Shown one piece after another: positions 13,348 to 26,116 of a DNA stretch of 64,000 nt. The position numbers were made by a program, and so were the translations under genes. Origin of the DNA: Phanerodontia chrysosporium (lineage: Eukaryota > Basidiomycota > Agaricomycetes > Polyporales > Phanerochaetaceae); the NCBI GenBank assembly GCA_001910725.1, contig MJGA01000009.1:434001-498000 (forward strand), read 5' to 3'. The number at the start of each line of letters is the position of its first letter. Positions within the stretch are counted from its first letter, which is position 1. The notes beneath the pieces are model-generated. The model did no database searches and was not told the origin of the DNA. It saw nothing but the letters and a program-made list of their open reading frames with translations.

Positions 13348-16056
13348 ATGGCGACTGCGACCATGAGCCCGACCGCGTCCATGGATGTGGATGCTTCATT
13401 TCAAAAGAGGAAGAGGTACGGACACAATATCTGTGATTTGGTGGCAAGACAGCTAACAGTCACGTCCAGGTCTCCCTCCCCGGAGAACTCTGACGCTCCT
13501 CCGTATACCCGTCGCAGGTCGACGTCTCCTCCACCCAGGACCCGTTTGGTCGAGGTGCCGAAAGTTCAGGATGTTGACCCCGAGCGACGCGCAGAACGGG
13601 AGCGTGCGCTGGCTGCCCGTGTTGCGGCTCTGGAGTTGGAGAAGTTGGAGAAGGGCGAAGACAAGGGCAAGGAGAAGGAGAAGGAGTTCGATGCCAAGGC
13701 AGAGTTCGCCAAGCTGACCAACTCCCGCTCTGGAGGCGTGTACATGCCCCCCGCTCGCCTTCGTGCCCTCCAGGAGGCCGCCTCGAAAGACAAGTCCAGC
13801 GCAGAATACCAGCGACTCTCGTGGGATGCGCTGCGCAAGTCCATCACTGGTATTGTCAACCGAGTCAACGTCCAAAACATCAAGAACGTCATTCCCGAGC
13901 TGTTCCAGGAGAACCTCATCCGTGGGCGAGGCCTCTTTGCCAGAAGTATCATGAAAGCCCAGGCCGCCAGTTTGCCCTTTACACCAGTCTTCGCCGCCCT
14001 TGTTGCTGTCATCAACACGAAGCTACCACAAGTTGGGGAACTGGTGGTCACACGTTTGATTAGCCAGTTCAGGAGGTCGTTCAAGCGTAATGACAAGGTG
14101 CGTAAAACGCATTTTGACGTTTCCTATCCCATGTTGACCGTCCTTGCAGACTGTATGCCACTCTACCACGACATTTATCGCCCACCTCGTTAACCAGCAG
14201 GTCGCCCATGAAATCCTTGCCCTCCAAATTCTTATCCTGCTTCTCGAACGCCCCACAGACGATTCCATTGAAATTGCTGTTGGCTTCATGCGTGAGGTCG
14301 GCGCCTTCCTCGCAGAGAACTCTCCGAAGGCGAACGCCTCCGTCTTCGAACGCTTCCGTGCCGTGCTCAACGAGGGCGCTATCAGCCACCGTGTGCAGTA
14401 CATGATTGAAGTTCTCATGCAAGTGCGGAAGGACAAGTTCAAGGACAATCCCATCATCCCCGAGGGCTTGGACTTGGTGGAGGAAGACGAGCAGATTACT
14501 CACCAGATCTCCCTCGAAGATGAACTTCAGGTTCAGGAAGGTCTCAACATCTTCAAGTTTGACCCCAACTACGTCGAGAACGAAGAGAAGTACAAGGCGA
14601 TCAAGGCAGAGATTCTGGGAGAGGATGACGAAGACGATGAATCTGGCAGTGAGGAGTCTTCTGAGGAGGACTCTGATGAGGAGGAGCCTGTCGAGGAAAA
14701 GGAGGGCATCGAAGACAGGACGGAAACGAACCTGGTCAACCTCCGGCGTGTCATTTACTTGACCATCATGAACGCCCTCAACTACGAAGAAGCCGTTCAC
14801 AAGTTGCTGAAAGTGCAAATTAAGGAGGGTCAAGAGGTACGACACCGCTGCTCACGATATAGGGTCACGCTGATGATTGGTCATTCCAGATTGAGCTTTG
14901 CAAGATGATCATCGAATGTTGTTCGCAAGAGCGGTCCTACTCGACGTTCTACGGTCTTATCGGCGAACGATTCTGCAAATTGAACCGAGTCTGGAACGAA
15001 TGTTTCGAGCGGGCGTTCACAGACTACTACAACACTATTCATCGATACGAGACGAACCGCCTGCGCAATATTGCCCGCTTCTTCGGCCACCTCCTCTGCA
15101 CTGACTCCATCTCGTGGGGCGTGCTGGAATGTGTCAAGCTCACCGAGGAAGACACAACTTCTAGTAGCCGTATCTTCCTGAAGATCATGCTCCAGGAGAT
15201 GACCGAATCCATGGGCTTGAAGACGGTCGCGGAGCGCTTCAAGGACGACGAGATCCGGAGCGCGTGCCGAAACATGTTCCCCCTCGACAACCCGAAGGAC
15301 ACTCGATTCGCCATCAACTACTTCACGAGTATTGGCCTCGGTGTCGTGACAGAGGAAATGCGTGAGCATCTGAAAGTACGTGATTCCCACTCATGCTATA
15401 CTAGACATCCCGACTAAGTGTCTCTCCAGAACGCACCGAGGCTTATCATGGAGCAGCGCCGAGCCATGCTCGAGAATGAGTCTTCGTCCTCGGACTCGAC
15501 CGACTCCTCAGATTCGGATTCAGACTCGGACTCAGATTCCGACAGTGATTCCAGCTCAGACTCGGATTCGTTGCCCAGCGACACTGACTCGGACGACTCG
15601 CGGCGCTCATACAGGCGTCGACGTCGCTCACCTTCTCGAAACGGCCGCGAGCGCGACGATTCACGGTCCCCACCCCCGTCGCGCTCGCTGCGCCGCTCGC
15701 CTTCTCCCCCGCGCCGCCGATACGACGATGACCGGGACCGGCGCAAGGATACCAGGGAACGCGACCGCGACGACGACCGATACAGGTCGCGCCGGGACTC
15801 GCCGCCACCCCGCCGACGGGACTACACTCCCGATCGCAGAGAGCGCGAACGTAGCCGTCACCGCTCGCCCGTGCGCTCGCCATCGCCGCCTCCGCGGGCG
15901 CGCCATCGTTCGCGCTCGCGCTCAATCACGCCACCGCCGCGTCGTCGCGACGACTACGACAGGAAGGACAGGCCCCGAGACAACTACCGCGACCGGAGAC
16001 GCTACTCGAGGTCGCCGTCCCGTGAGCGGTACGGTGGGCGCGACTCAAGGAGATGA
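13348..16056 (+). CDS. CWC22: Pre-mRNA splicing factor CWC22 (MIF4G + MA3)
   Basis: Exons 13348-13415, 13470-14097, 14150-14836, 14890-15375 and 15430-16056 join cleanly to 831 residues. I chose the ATG at 13348. After a short Ser/Pro-rich head, residues ~120-400 form the MIF4G domain, beginning GGVYMPPARLRAL and including NLIRGRGLFARSIMKAQ and LVNQQVAHEILALQILILLLE. An acidic Glu/Asp/Ser linker follows. The MA3 domain begins NLRRVIYLTIMNALNYEEA and runs through ICLK-like helices to NPKDTRFAINYFTSIGLG. The last ~200 residues are an SR-like tail of Ser/Asp runs and Arg/Ser/Asp repeats. CWC22 recruits eIF4A3 to the spliceosome and so sets exon-junction-complex loading. The long RS tail and the gene's own four introns are usual for fungi. 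Confidence 0.97.
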
Positions 16057-16317
16057 GTGGGCTCTTGTATGATTAGGTGTACTATGCGTCGTCGGAGCGA
16101 CGGTATGTTTGATGCTCTATGAAGGAAGATTTCTGTATTGCCAGGTTTGAACGTGTCAGGAGCTGAGTATATTATCACAAGGGTATCAGATGTTCAACAT
16201 CCTATCTTTCACAAACGATTTGCGCTTTCACAGTAACATGCTTCTCTAGGATCAGTCCGCTTCGTCCCCAGTCTGCACACGCCGTCATGCGCAGAAGAGC
16301 TAAACAAATGTTAGCTT

Positions 16318-17308
16318 TCACTTCCGATGTCTCTTCATCATATCATTGATGCGCCTCCAAGCAGAGTCCAAAATTTCGAATTCAGGCCCAAGCCCGCTAG
16401 CTACTGCGAGCTCGTTCCAAGCAGTAAGATCCCGTTCGCTGCACACACCCACGCGCCGCGATATCTCGGATAACGCGGTCAAGACGTGTCGGGCGTTGCC
16501 CCCGAGGCGACGCGTATGGATTGGCAAGACGAGCTGGCGTGTACGCAGGCACGCGTGCACGAGGGACCACGCGTCGGCCGCGTCGGCGCGTTGCTTCGTG
16601 CGGCGGAGCACGGGGTCCGTGATGGGGCGGTCCTGCGTCGCGACGAGCTTGTGCACGAGCAGCGTCGGCGCGCTGAGCATTTCCAGCGCGGGCGCGCCGG
16701 GAACGCGCACGACGAGCGCGCCGGTCTCGTGCGGTGGAAAGTAGAACCTGCGCGCGTCGACATAGTCCACTGGCACAGCCGCTCTTGCGCACAGGTGGTA
16801 CAGCGTCCCGACACCTCGCACGGTGAAGTGGGTGCTCCGTCGGGCCGCGGCAGTGATGTCGTCGATGGTGCTCGGGACAGTGCTTTCGAAAATTCCAAGG
16901 CTGTGTCGAGGTCCTGTGCGCGACCGGCTTGTGTGGGTTGCAAGGATGGAAGAGGTGCGTGGCACATACCTTGGTAGGGCGGGTTCCGCCATGCAGACGC
17001 GCTGCGACGCCTCCACATATGATGACTCGCGTGCCAGGGGCGATGCGTTGGACCCAAGCCTGAAAATGCTTCGGCGTCTAGACAAGATCGCAGAGTGTTG
17101 AGAATTCGGCAGACGATCTGCTGAGTGGTAGGCTCCCCAGAGGCATATGAGACTCCTGTTTTATTGATATTGTCAACCTGAATACTAGATTGTAGAGGAG
17201 GTCCGTCACCGTTGCAAGGCATCGACTGGAGTAGCGTGCTACGGGCACACTAGCCGGAGTGTGCGAGCTGCTGACGAAAACACGACATGAGCGCAGAAGA
17301 CGTTGCAT
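16318..17308 (-). CDS. Nucleotidyltransferase-fold protein with a presequence-like N-terminus
   Basis: On the minus strand an ATG at 17308 opens MQRLLRSCRVFVSSSHTPAS, an Arg/Ser-rich stretch without acids that looks like a mitochondrial presequence. An intron ending in TAG near 17061 leads to PKHFQAWVQRIAPGTRVIICGG. The exon then reads VAARLHGGTRPTK, and after an intron DLDTAL. GGxAxxxHGxxRxTxDxD is the core of the nucleotidyltransferase superfamily (AbiEii/minimal type). Downstream come VPVDYVDARRFYFPP, LLVHKLVATQDR and KQRADAADAW, resembling the C-terminal helices of that group. Between 16863 and 16918 the frame moves by one base, so the model needs an indel correction. Function is unknown: it might modify a small molecule or RNA, or be inactive. 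Confidence 0.6.
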
Positions 17309-17681
17309 CTTCTTCTGTGTCCTATCTCGACAAACATGTTGACGTGGGCTCTATCCTTATAAGCTGGACGAAGTGGCAGTGTCGTCCCCCATGTATCTCA
17401 TACTTCCCCGTAAGACCCACCGAGTCCGAGTCGATGTTGGTGCCTACTGGATGGCATCCGGATCTAGGGCTTTGATTCCATCGCAGTGGTTCGTAGAGTC
17501 CGATGGATGTCATCGGTCGTGAAGCACGCCGCCACCCGCATCTTGGAAATGATTTTGTCTTTGGTCATCGTTGGTACTATAGGTATATAGTGATAATTCC
17601 TGCACTCGGAGGTGGGAAAAGCTAAAACTAGCCGCTGTGTCCATCGAGCTGCCAACCCCGCGCGCTTCATAGGTCTATTGT
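17309..17681. promoter_or_regulatory. Divergent promoter region
   Basis: About 370 bp between two divergent starts (the nucleotidyltransferase-like gene and the F-box-like gene). No coding segment or clear repeat is visible. Confidence 0.4.
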
Positions 17682-19314
17682 ATGTTCGTTACAACGATGG
17701 CCTCCGATGAGCAACCCATCCGGTATGGAGGAACAGAGTCTCTGCAGTCTACTGTAAGTGTGGAACATATAGCCTACATATACTCACATACGATATTCAC
17801 ACGGGTTTGCAGATGCCTCTCAACTGGGACTTGATCATCGAAATCATGTACTTCTTGGCTCGTCCCGATGCCAGCAGGATGTCGCGGACATGCCACACTC
17901 TGCTGAAAACTGCACCTGCCGTTCTACTCTCTGATCAAGGCAGCTCAGGGCCAGTGGCGATATCCAGTAGCAAGGCGTTCTCCTCGTTTCTCGACTTCAT
18001 GCTCGACGGGAGACGCGAGAGTTTCCGCCATCTCCGACACCTTGAGCTGTTCTCTGAAGCGAACTGGCACAAGGTCCCCTGCGTAGACGAACGTCTCACA
18101 CAGTTCTTCAAAAGGGCTAAGGATTTGAAGTCTTTCACGCTGTGTGGTGACCTCCTTCAACCTTACCAGCAGGTGCGCAGCGCATTCGCCAGCATGAATA
18201 GTCTCCGGTCACTCGAGCTGGCCTACGTCCCCGTCGACACATATGAGGTGCTCAAGACGATGCACGCACCCCTCACAGGAGTTACACTTGAGTTCTCCGA
18301 CGAGGAATTTAATCCTATCCTGGCAATCGCCCCATTAAAAGATTCGCTGCGTGCAGTGAAGCTGAGGAGCTTCGATTCCTTGAGCTCCAACGCACAGTTC
18401 ATGCACGTCGTGAGCCTCGACACGCTCTTCTGTGAATTAGGGCATACGTCCACAATCATCCACTCTTTCCCAAACCTACAGGATCTCCGGGTACAGCGCG
18501 ATGATACTCCCGCATACCAAATCATACAGGAAGCTAAACAATGCCGACAAATGAACTTGTCGTCCCCGCCAGAACGCCCCTGGCGTTCTCTTCGCTCTCT
18601 CATCGGCCGCACCATAGATCTGTATATGCTCGGGCTTCGTTGTCATGCTCGCAACGTCGCTGTGAGCGTCGACTGTCTGCACACCCCTCAGGATGGAGAA
18701 ATGCTTTCCACAGTCTTAGATGACGTTCGTCCGACGAGCGTTGAGGTCCACCTGGAGAGTTCGGAGTTCGCACCCACGCAGTTATCCAGGTACCTCGCTC
18801 CTGCAACCAACTGCCTGCAAGTGTTGTCGGTCATTTTCGGGGGCTATCGCCATTCGTCCAAGAATCCCACTGCTCGATTTGTAAGTTCACGTGTTCCATT
18901 TTGCCGAGAAACTCACGAACGCTGTACTATCAGGACTCCATGATAGAGACACTATCTACCTTCCCGCTGCGCACGCTCGACATATGCGCGCATATTGGGC
19001 ACTTTGGCTTGAGATCCGAGGACCGGGTGGTGCGGAAGATCGACCTGCGCTTTGACGTCGAGGAGGTCGCGCACACCGCCATGCGGTGCATCCCTTCGCT
19101 GCGATTCGTTGCCATCGATGGACCTCGTCCGGTGGAGACGCGCAATTTGTTTGAGATCTGTGAGGATGAAGTTGGGAAAGGTGGTGGCAAGACATTGAGG
19201 AAGGTTCCTCCAGATCTGGCAGACAAAGCCCGACGTGAGTTCTCGCAGGAGGAGATATTCATGAAGGAGTGGTCTATGAGCAGCCCCTGGTATTGGATCT
19301 CTAGGCGTAATTAA
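17682..19314 (+). CDS. F-box-like protein with leucine-rich-type repeats
   Basis: Three exons (from 17682 or 17697 to 17753, then 17813-18880 and 18934-19314). Two in-frame ATGs are possible; the second, at 17697, begins MASDEQPIRYGG. The second exon opens MPLNWDLIIEIMYFLARPDASRMSRTCH, a degenerate F-box (LP..LL.EI..FL.......S.TC). The remaining ~430 residues have irregular LRR-like strands such as LRHLELF, LKSFTLCGD, LRSLELAYVP and FPNLQDLRV. This is the very common basidiomycete F-box/LRR class, thought to supply substrates to SCF ubiquitin ligases. The family is expanded and fast-evolving, so the substrate cannot be guessed. All phases agree and no break was found. Confidence 0.82.
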
Positions 19315-19644
19315 GCTAGATCGGTACTGGTATAGTTTGTACTGCTCGAATATGACCCGGAAAGATCAGGACATTATGTCTGGCTCAGCAGCCCACTGAG
19401 CATGTACTAGTAGACCGAGAACTGTTGAACCATAATATACATTGCAATACTAGAAGCACCATGTTGTCGACGCTTAGTGAAACACATATCATGTTAAAGT
19501 GATAGATCTGGAAACAACGAGCACGATACAAATCTGCGTGACGGAAACGATAAAGCCCAAAAGGGTCTAAGGTTTGGGTCACGAAGGCGGCTTCGGTGAA
19601 TGGCCGTAAAGACCTCCGCAGTGTCAATACTCAACGTTGCAACA
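19315..19644. other. Intergenic region between convergent genes
   Basis: About 330 bp holding the 3' ends of two convergent genes. It is comparatively AT-rich and shows no coding signal. Confidence 0.5.
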
Positions 19645-20750
19645 CTAGTAGCACGAGGCCTTCGCAGATCCTTTCGCCTCCATGGCGATCTGCCCGGGCG
19701 AGAGCAAGACCGAAGCCTCCGCGTCTCGGACATGTTTGAAGAAAGGGATCGCCTGTCCCTCGCGCTCGATGATATAGATGCGCATGTGCGGGACCGGGTC
19801 CAGCTCGATCGGAGGAATACCCTGCGGGATCGTGATGCGCCCCTGGATCTCGAGGTTCCGAAGCCTGGAATAGAGGCCATTCAGCGTGCTGCGGTCCTAT
19901 TGCGCGCTATCGTCAGCATGCAGTCAGGCGGTTTGCGACTGTGGAGGGTATACGTGCCTCGGAGGACAGGCTGAGCCAGTCCTGCTGTGTCAGCGTGCGC
20001 TGCTGGTAGCGCAGCCTGCAGCACCCGAAGTACTTGAGGTGCTCGAGGCCCTTGCCATGGCGGTAGAACAGGAAGAAGGGCTCGCCCCCGAGCGTGGTCG
20101 AGAGCAGGTACGCCCACAGCGAGGGCGTGATAATAGACGCACCCCTCTGGCCGCGCTCCTTGACCTGGTCGCCAGCGAGCGCGTCCGTGGGCTTGAAGAT
20201 GATAAGTCGCTTGGCAGTGCCGTGGATCTGGTGGTTGGGCCTCTGAGAAGCCATTAGCGCAACCGCTTCAGGAGTGCCCGAGAGAAGGCCACTCACCGTC
20301 TGCTCGTACACCGCGAGATCGTTGTCGACGAACCGGTACTCTTCTCGCTGGACCCAGCCGTTCTTGGCATCGCCGAGGTACCGTTCAAACCTGCTCCTGC
20401 TGAAGATGTAGCGGTTCGTTACGCCCACTAGGTCAGCGTTGGATGTCGCTCCGCGCTCGGCCTCGTTAGCCTCCTCCTCCATCTTGTTGAGTGTCTGATG
20501 GAGGCCTGGCAGAGCTGAGTCTTCAGGGTTGCGCGGCTCTTCGCGGCGGGAAATCGGGGGCCGCCGCGAGGACCTGGGCAGCTGCGACTGATGGGCCTTG
20601 GGGATGAACATGCAGGCGGCCTTCTGGTAGGGGGTCAGTGGGAGGTGGCGCGCGAGGGCAACACATCGCTACGCACCGTTTTTGGGGGGATTTGACGTAG
20701 GGTTTGGCCTGCTTGACGGGGGTTGTCGGGGGAACAGAGTCGCGAGGCAT
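19645..20750 (-). CDS. Conserved-looking protein of unknown function
   Basis: I do not recognise the family. The main exon reads MFIPKAHQSQLPRSSRR, then KMEEEANEAERGATSNADLVG and NRYIFSRSRFERYLGDAKNGW. After an intron come QIHGTAKRLIIFKPTDALAG, LWAYLLSTTLGGEPFFLFYRH and the end, which closes PFFKHVRDAEASVLLSPG and ASCY. The lack of low complexity over most of the length argues for a real folded protein. A likely first exon starts at 20750 (MPRDSVPPTTPVKQ). It joins the main exon one base out of phase, next to runs of six C and five A at 20687-20697, so an indel is suspected. The last junction near 19905-19950 is also uncertain. No membrane segment or signal peptide is visible. Confidence 0.6.
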
Positions 20751-21549
20751 TTTGGCGTGATACTAGAGGACTTGCGAAGAGGCGAGTGTGGGATGGCCTT
20801 TGCCCCTCGATGCGAGTTTATATATTCGTGGGCACCTCGAGACAGCACCGAAGAGGCCATATTTGCATCGAAAGCAAAGGGAAACACGTAGTGGCCGAAT
20901 AGGCTCTCCAGAGTGAAAGGAGACATTGTCTAAAGAGCAACGCGTACGTGCGCGCCACGACGGAAAAGGCTTAGCTTGCGCGCGCACGAGCCCGAGGTCG
21001 TGGCGCACAGTGTGGCCACGCCACTCGTTGCTGCAAGCGGCTTCTTCTGAACGGCGGGTGCCTGGGTTACCCGGACAGAAATGAAAGGTTGCAACACGAG
21101 GCTTCTCCGTACAGTCGAACTCGCTTCGCTTGCGGCCACAGATCGAGGTTCTAGGCCAGCATCGTGGCGTCGACAAAGGATGCTGGTGTGCTGGGGCCGC
21201 TTGTATTGCATCTGCGGACGTAGATCTTGAATAGATAGATTGTGAGGAGTAGAGAACGCAAAACATACCATCGAGCATCTGCGAATCCGATGAGCTCCTC
21301 TATGAATGGACAAAGCGATATGCGTGCTTGTGCTTGTTGCGAAGTACCACTGAATATCAAGACCGTAAGAATTAAAAGACGTACAATACTTCAGCTAACG
21401 CAGGATAGCATCGGCTGGCCACACACATATCGCAGCATCCTTCTATCTTCCTCGTAGTGAAAACAGTAATATACAAGTCAGCGTTTGAGAGTCGTGAGTC
21501 ATAAATCGTAGAATCCGAGCCCTTCCTGATCCATTAACCACATCTGAGT
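20751..21549. other. Intergenic region
   Basis: About 800 bp between two minus-strand genes. Open frames on both strands overlap and lack conserved motifs. The segment near 21200-21500 is AT-richer and probably carries the 3' end region of the membrane protein gene. Confidence 0.5.
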
Positions 21550-22585
21550 TTATTGCGTCTTGACCTTTTCAGACGGTGCCTTAACCGGAGTCTTCTGCTC
21601 CTTCTTCGTCTGAACACCCGAAAACGCCTTGTACGTCCGTGCGGAGAACAGTCCAGCAAGTATAACAGCGCAGACTGCACGCGCAGTCTCCGGGTCCACC
21701 GCTTCGACAACTGCGACGCCGTCCTCGCCGACGGTTGCTGCTCCCAACCAGCCGACGGCAGAGTAGTGGAGAGAGGCGAAGTAGGGCTGCGCATGGGTGA
21801 GCGTCGCGTACAGGCCGGTGATCAGCGGCGCGACCCAGAGGTCGGTCGTCGTCCAGCCGTAGGGAAGAAGCTCTGGCGGCGTTGAGAGCGAGAGCTGGTA
21901 CGGCTGGAGAAAGTTAAACATGTTGATGACGAGAAAGCCCGTGTTGGCTGTGACCTGTGAGGCAGAATCAGTAGATGCGTGCGTGCGAAGGGAGGCGTAC
22001 GCACGAGTGACGTGAGAAGCAGAGTCCATGGCGATTGCGAGATCGTAGGCGATGCGTGGTCGACGACTGCAGGCGGGATGAGGTTGCAAAGCAGGTATGC
22101 ACGCGTCAGGCCGTCGAGCAGTGCAAGCGGGAGCTCGCTGCTCATGCTCATCTCGGGAACGTTTTGCATGAACTCGACCCAGCCCTGCATGAGGACATAG
22201 AGCATCGGAACGCCTCCGTGGACCATGAACGACGGCGTGTACTGCAGATACGGCGCTGCAAGCTGTGAGCATCTGCCGCACACGTGCAGAGAGCGCAGGT
22301 TGACGCACCTGTGATGGCCTCGCCGCCGTACACGACGATAAGCGTGGCAAGGGCCTCGCGCACGAACGACCGCTCCTCTGCGCGCCGGGTCTCGGCACCC
22401 GCCTTGATGCGCTCGTCGTGCCTCGCGCGGAGTTGCTCGCGGATCTGGCGCAGGACGAGGCAGAGCCGGAAGCACGCCGCGATGTCGAGGAGGGTGATAG
22501 GCGTGCCCGCGAGGCTGCTGAACGGCTGCATTGGGTTTAGCACGGCGCGGTAGAACTCGGCGACGGGCTCGAAGAGGATCGACAT
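21550..22585 (-). CDS. Multi-pass membrane protein of unknown function
   Basis: The gene starts at 22585 (MSILFEPVAEFYRAVLNPMQ) and has introns near 22260-22310 and 21970-22010. The product has about 310 residues. Hydrophobic segments include SLAGTPITLLDIAACFRLCL, ALATLIVVYGGEAI, FMVHGGVPMLYVLMQGWVEF, SPWTLLLTSLVTANTGFLVI, WVAPLITGLYATL and ETARAVCAVILAGLFSA, so five to seven helices are likely. Charged residues cluster in the cytosolic-looking loop QLRARHDERIKAGAETRR and in the Lys-rich C-terminus, which ends VKTQ. The general size and the GG-containing helices recall intracellular cation channels, but I see no decisive motif and make no functional claim. Splice phases agree with no frame slip. 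Confidence 0.7.
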
Positions 22586-23144
22586 CGTGGGCGACGCTGT
22601 CGACGGCGGCGGCGACGAGAGGGGCTGGGGCGAAGAGAGGGGGAACCCATTTCGGGCGACGCGGGGAGGCGCGCCATGCAGACGCGCGCCCTGATAGTCT
22701 TTGATTCGACTCCCGCTGGCTGCATTTGGTAACCGTCTATGTTTGTCTTCGACCCTAGGACACCAGCGCTGCGACAGCACAAAATCAAAACATCCTGGAA
22801 GCAGATGTTGCTCTGGTCCCAATGTGCACTGGTCTATGATAAGAATGTAGCCCGACACGTTGTTGGTGCTCATTCTCTTTGTATGCTTGTCCTGCAGCCT
22901 CCACCACACCTTCTGCAGCTCTGTAAGGCTGAAGCTCATCTCGCTTACTGCAAGATAGCGTCATCCGCACCGCGAATCTGTTTGAGAAGACTACTGCATG
23001 GGGCGCCCTACTTTGTCTCCGCATAAGCTGCCATTCACCGAAGGAGAGCCGCTATGGACGTACAACCCGGGGGAACCGCGACATTTCCTGTCGGCATTGT
23101 GTAGGACAGTAGATTGTATGTAAAGATCGCAGCATGTAGTAGTA
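22586..23144. other. Region between the membrane protein gene and the kinase fragment
   Basis: About 560 bp. It should contain the promoter of the minus-strand membrane protein gene. I searched it for a kinase N-lobe upstream of the fragment and found none. Confidence 0.4.
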
Positions 23145-23957
23145 ATGATACTCACATCTGGCCTCACAGTGCTTTCATCGGTAGAAAGGAGTGGCGTCAT
23201 GCATGGGGACATCAATCCAACCACTATTCTCCTCAAGGACAGTATCGCAGAACTGGAAAGGACGGACGAGGTCTACATGATCGACCTAGACACGTGCTGT
23301 ACGCATGAGAGTCGTAGGATCGAGGATGTAGACCATCTGCTCCCCCAGAGGTCCTCGGGGCAACGCCCTCCATCTGCAGTAAGTCGCTGCTGTAGGAGAC
23401 GCAACAAGGATTACTGCTTACCACGTACGCAGATATCACCCGTCACAGTGTCATTTGCAGCCATCGGAAAGCTCAAAACCTTGGACAGCGCAAAGCAGGA
23501 TCTGTATGATGACCAATTAACACAAACGGACCGGACCGCGCAAGACCTCGAGTCCCTCATCTGGGTTGTCATATACTCGCTGTACCAGCGGGCGTACGAG
23601 ATCTCGCAGCACCCGCATAGCGGGTGGGGCCTGGCCGAGCAAGAGATCATCGAAGACGCACTCGACACGGACTTTGGCAACGCCGACGCAGGCACTGTCG
23701 CGCACAGCCGCAGGGCGATGGCGTCCCGCGGGCTCTCCAGCCTGTACAACATGCTCCCGTTTTTCGACAGCGAGCTGCGCGGGTTCGTGCTGGGGCTCCT
23801 AGACCTCGTCCATGCGCAGAATCGGCAGGTCCTTCCTGCGCTTCCGCGCACTGCAGCGCGGCCGCAGACGGCGCATGGAGTCGATGAGCCACTCACGTGT
23901 GAGAGTCTTAGGCGGTATATCGTCTCGTACATGTCGTCTGAACATTGCGACAAGTAA
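23145..23957 (+). pseudogene. FunK1-type protein kinase fragment (C-lobe)
   Basis: The segment holds a catalytic-loop motif VMHGDINPTTILL (HGD in place of HRD, with the metal-binding Asn) and VYMIDLDT, which stands where DFG lies in this family. After a short GT-AG intron (about 23379-23433) it continues with DLESLIWVVIYSLYQRA, the hallmark helix of basidiomycete FunK1 kinases (DLESxxWVL). The end at 23955-23957 looks natural. Upstream to 22740 I cannot find the N-lobe (glycine loop, VAIK lysine, Glu helix), so this is either a truncated copy or a gene whose 5' exons I failed to detect. Its function as a kinase is doubtful in this form. Confidence 0.55.
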
Positions 23958-24571
23958 TAATTATTCACTCTATGTTTTATGTCCATCTGCGGCGGATAGT
24001 ATCATTAGCGCGACGCTCTCTCGTAATTCTGTGGGATTTTACCTCACAGCGAAGCAAGGTGTGCTACCAGTATTCTATCGAGACGGAGGCTAGCATTATT
24101 TGCTGTTGCAGCCACCCCAGGGTTCATGTGCTCATTGCAAAGCTATGACCTGCTCGCGGTGATCCAGCGTCATCATAACCATGCATTTCGATCCACGCAT
24201 GCCGATCAGACCGACTTGCAAAGCACACGCATGCACATCCTGCACATCCTGCACACCCGTGCCCTAGAGACGTACTTTTTTATCGCCCGCGCAGGAGGAG
24301 GTAGAGAATAGCCGGGGCGCAGTGTGCGGACGTGGTTGGCTGTTGCGGGGGAGGAGGGCGACGAATTCGAACTCCGCCAGGCGAGGCGACCTGGCGTGCG
24401 CCTATTCCAGGTCTCCTCATCATCACCGCCTCCAACGTCGCCCACGTACCCGCCCTCACGTCCCTCCTTGCTCACGAACACCTCGCCTGTACATACTCGG
24501 CACTCGCCACGCAGCCTGCACACGCCCAGCCACATCCATTACATCCCGATAACGAGACCGCATAAAGCGCC
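23958..24571. other. Intergenic region upstream of Rab11
   Basis: About 610 bp. It includes a short tandem (tgcacatcc / tgcacatcc) at 24233-24250 and a C-rich, CT-rich stretch from 24410 to 24560 typical of a fungal promoter or leader. No gene was seen. Confidence 0.5.
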
Positions 24572-25601
<1,030 letters not shown>

Positions 25602-26116
25602 GCGGAGACGTGGGGTTGGACGATGTCTGGGTGATTGGATTTCTCTGTACATAGTGATACTTGATCCTTTGTTGTAATTCTCTTTCTCCCTTCCTGTTCT
25701 CTCTGTGACAGATGGTAATCTCAAGGCTCAGCTTTCTGTGAGCGAATAAAGTCGATCTAAAAACGTAACCTATTCCATGACGCCTTAATGTCTTGCATGG
25801 TACAATGGTGTAGTGGCTGTAGCGGCCCTAAACCGGGAATGTGAGGTGGTCTAACGCTCCAACGGGTTCACTCGTCTGTGCGCTGGTTCAAGACCGTCCC
25901 CTCCAGAAAACTTGGTGCCCCGTTTACCGCCCGCAGCGTAAGCCGTGGGCCTGGTTCGGGAGAATCCGTCCTTGACTGGCCAGGGAAGCAATTCCGCAAC
26001 CTGCAGGACGCGCCGAGTTAGTCGTCGGAGACAAGGACGAGTCGTCTGTTCGCGCAGATGGGCCGTGCCCCTCGCAAACCTTTTTTCTCGAACATCCTAC
26101 AGATATCATTAAACAA
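25602..26116. other. Intergenic region between convergent genes
   Basis: About 515 bp. It carries the 3' ends of Rab11 and the FAD monooxygenase gene. Two short motifs like Pol III A and B boxes occur at 25806-25816 and 25884-25894, but no tRNA fold can be built. Confidence 0.5.

Noticed and set aside
25800..25920. A- and B-box-like words resembling a tRNA gene
   Set aside because: The words at 25806-25816 and 25884-25894 resemble Pol III boxes, but no 7-bp acceptor stem, D stem or fully paired T stem could be formed, and no T-run terminator follows.
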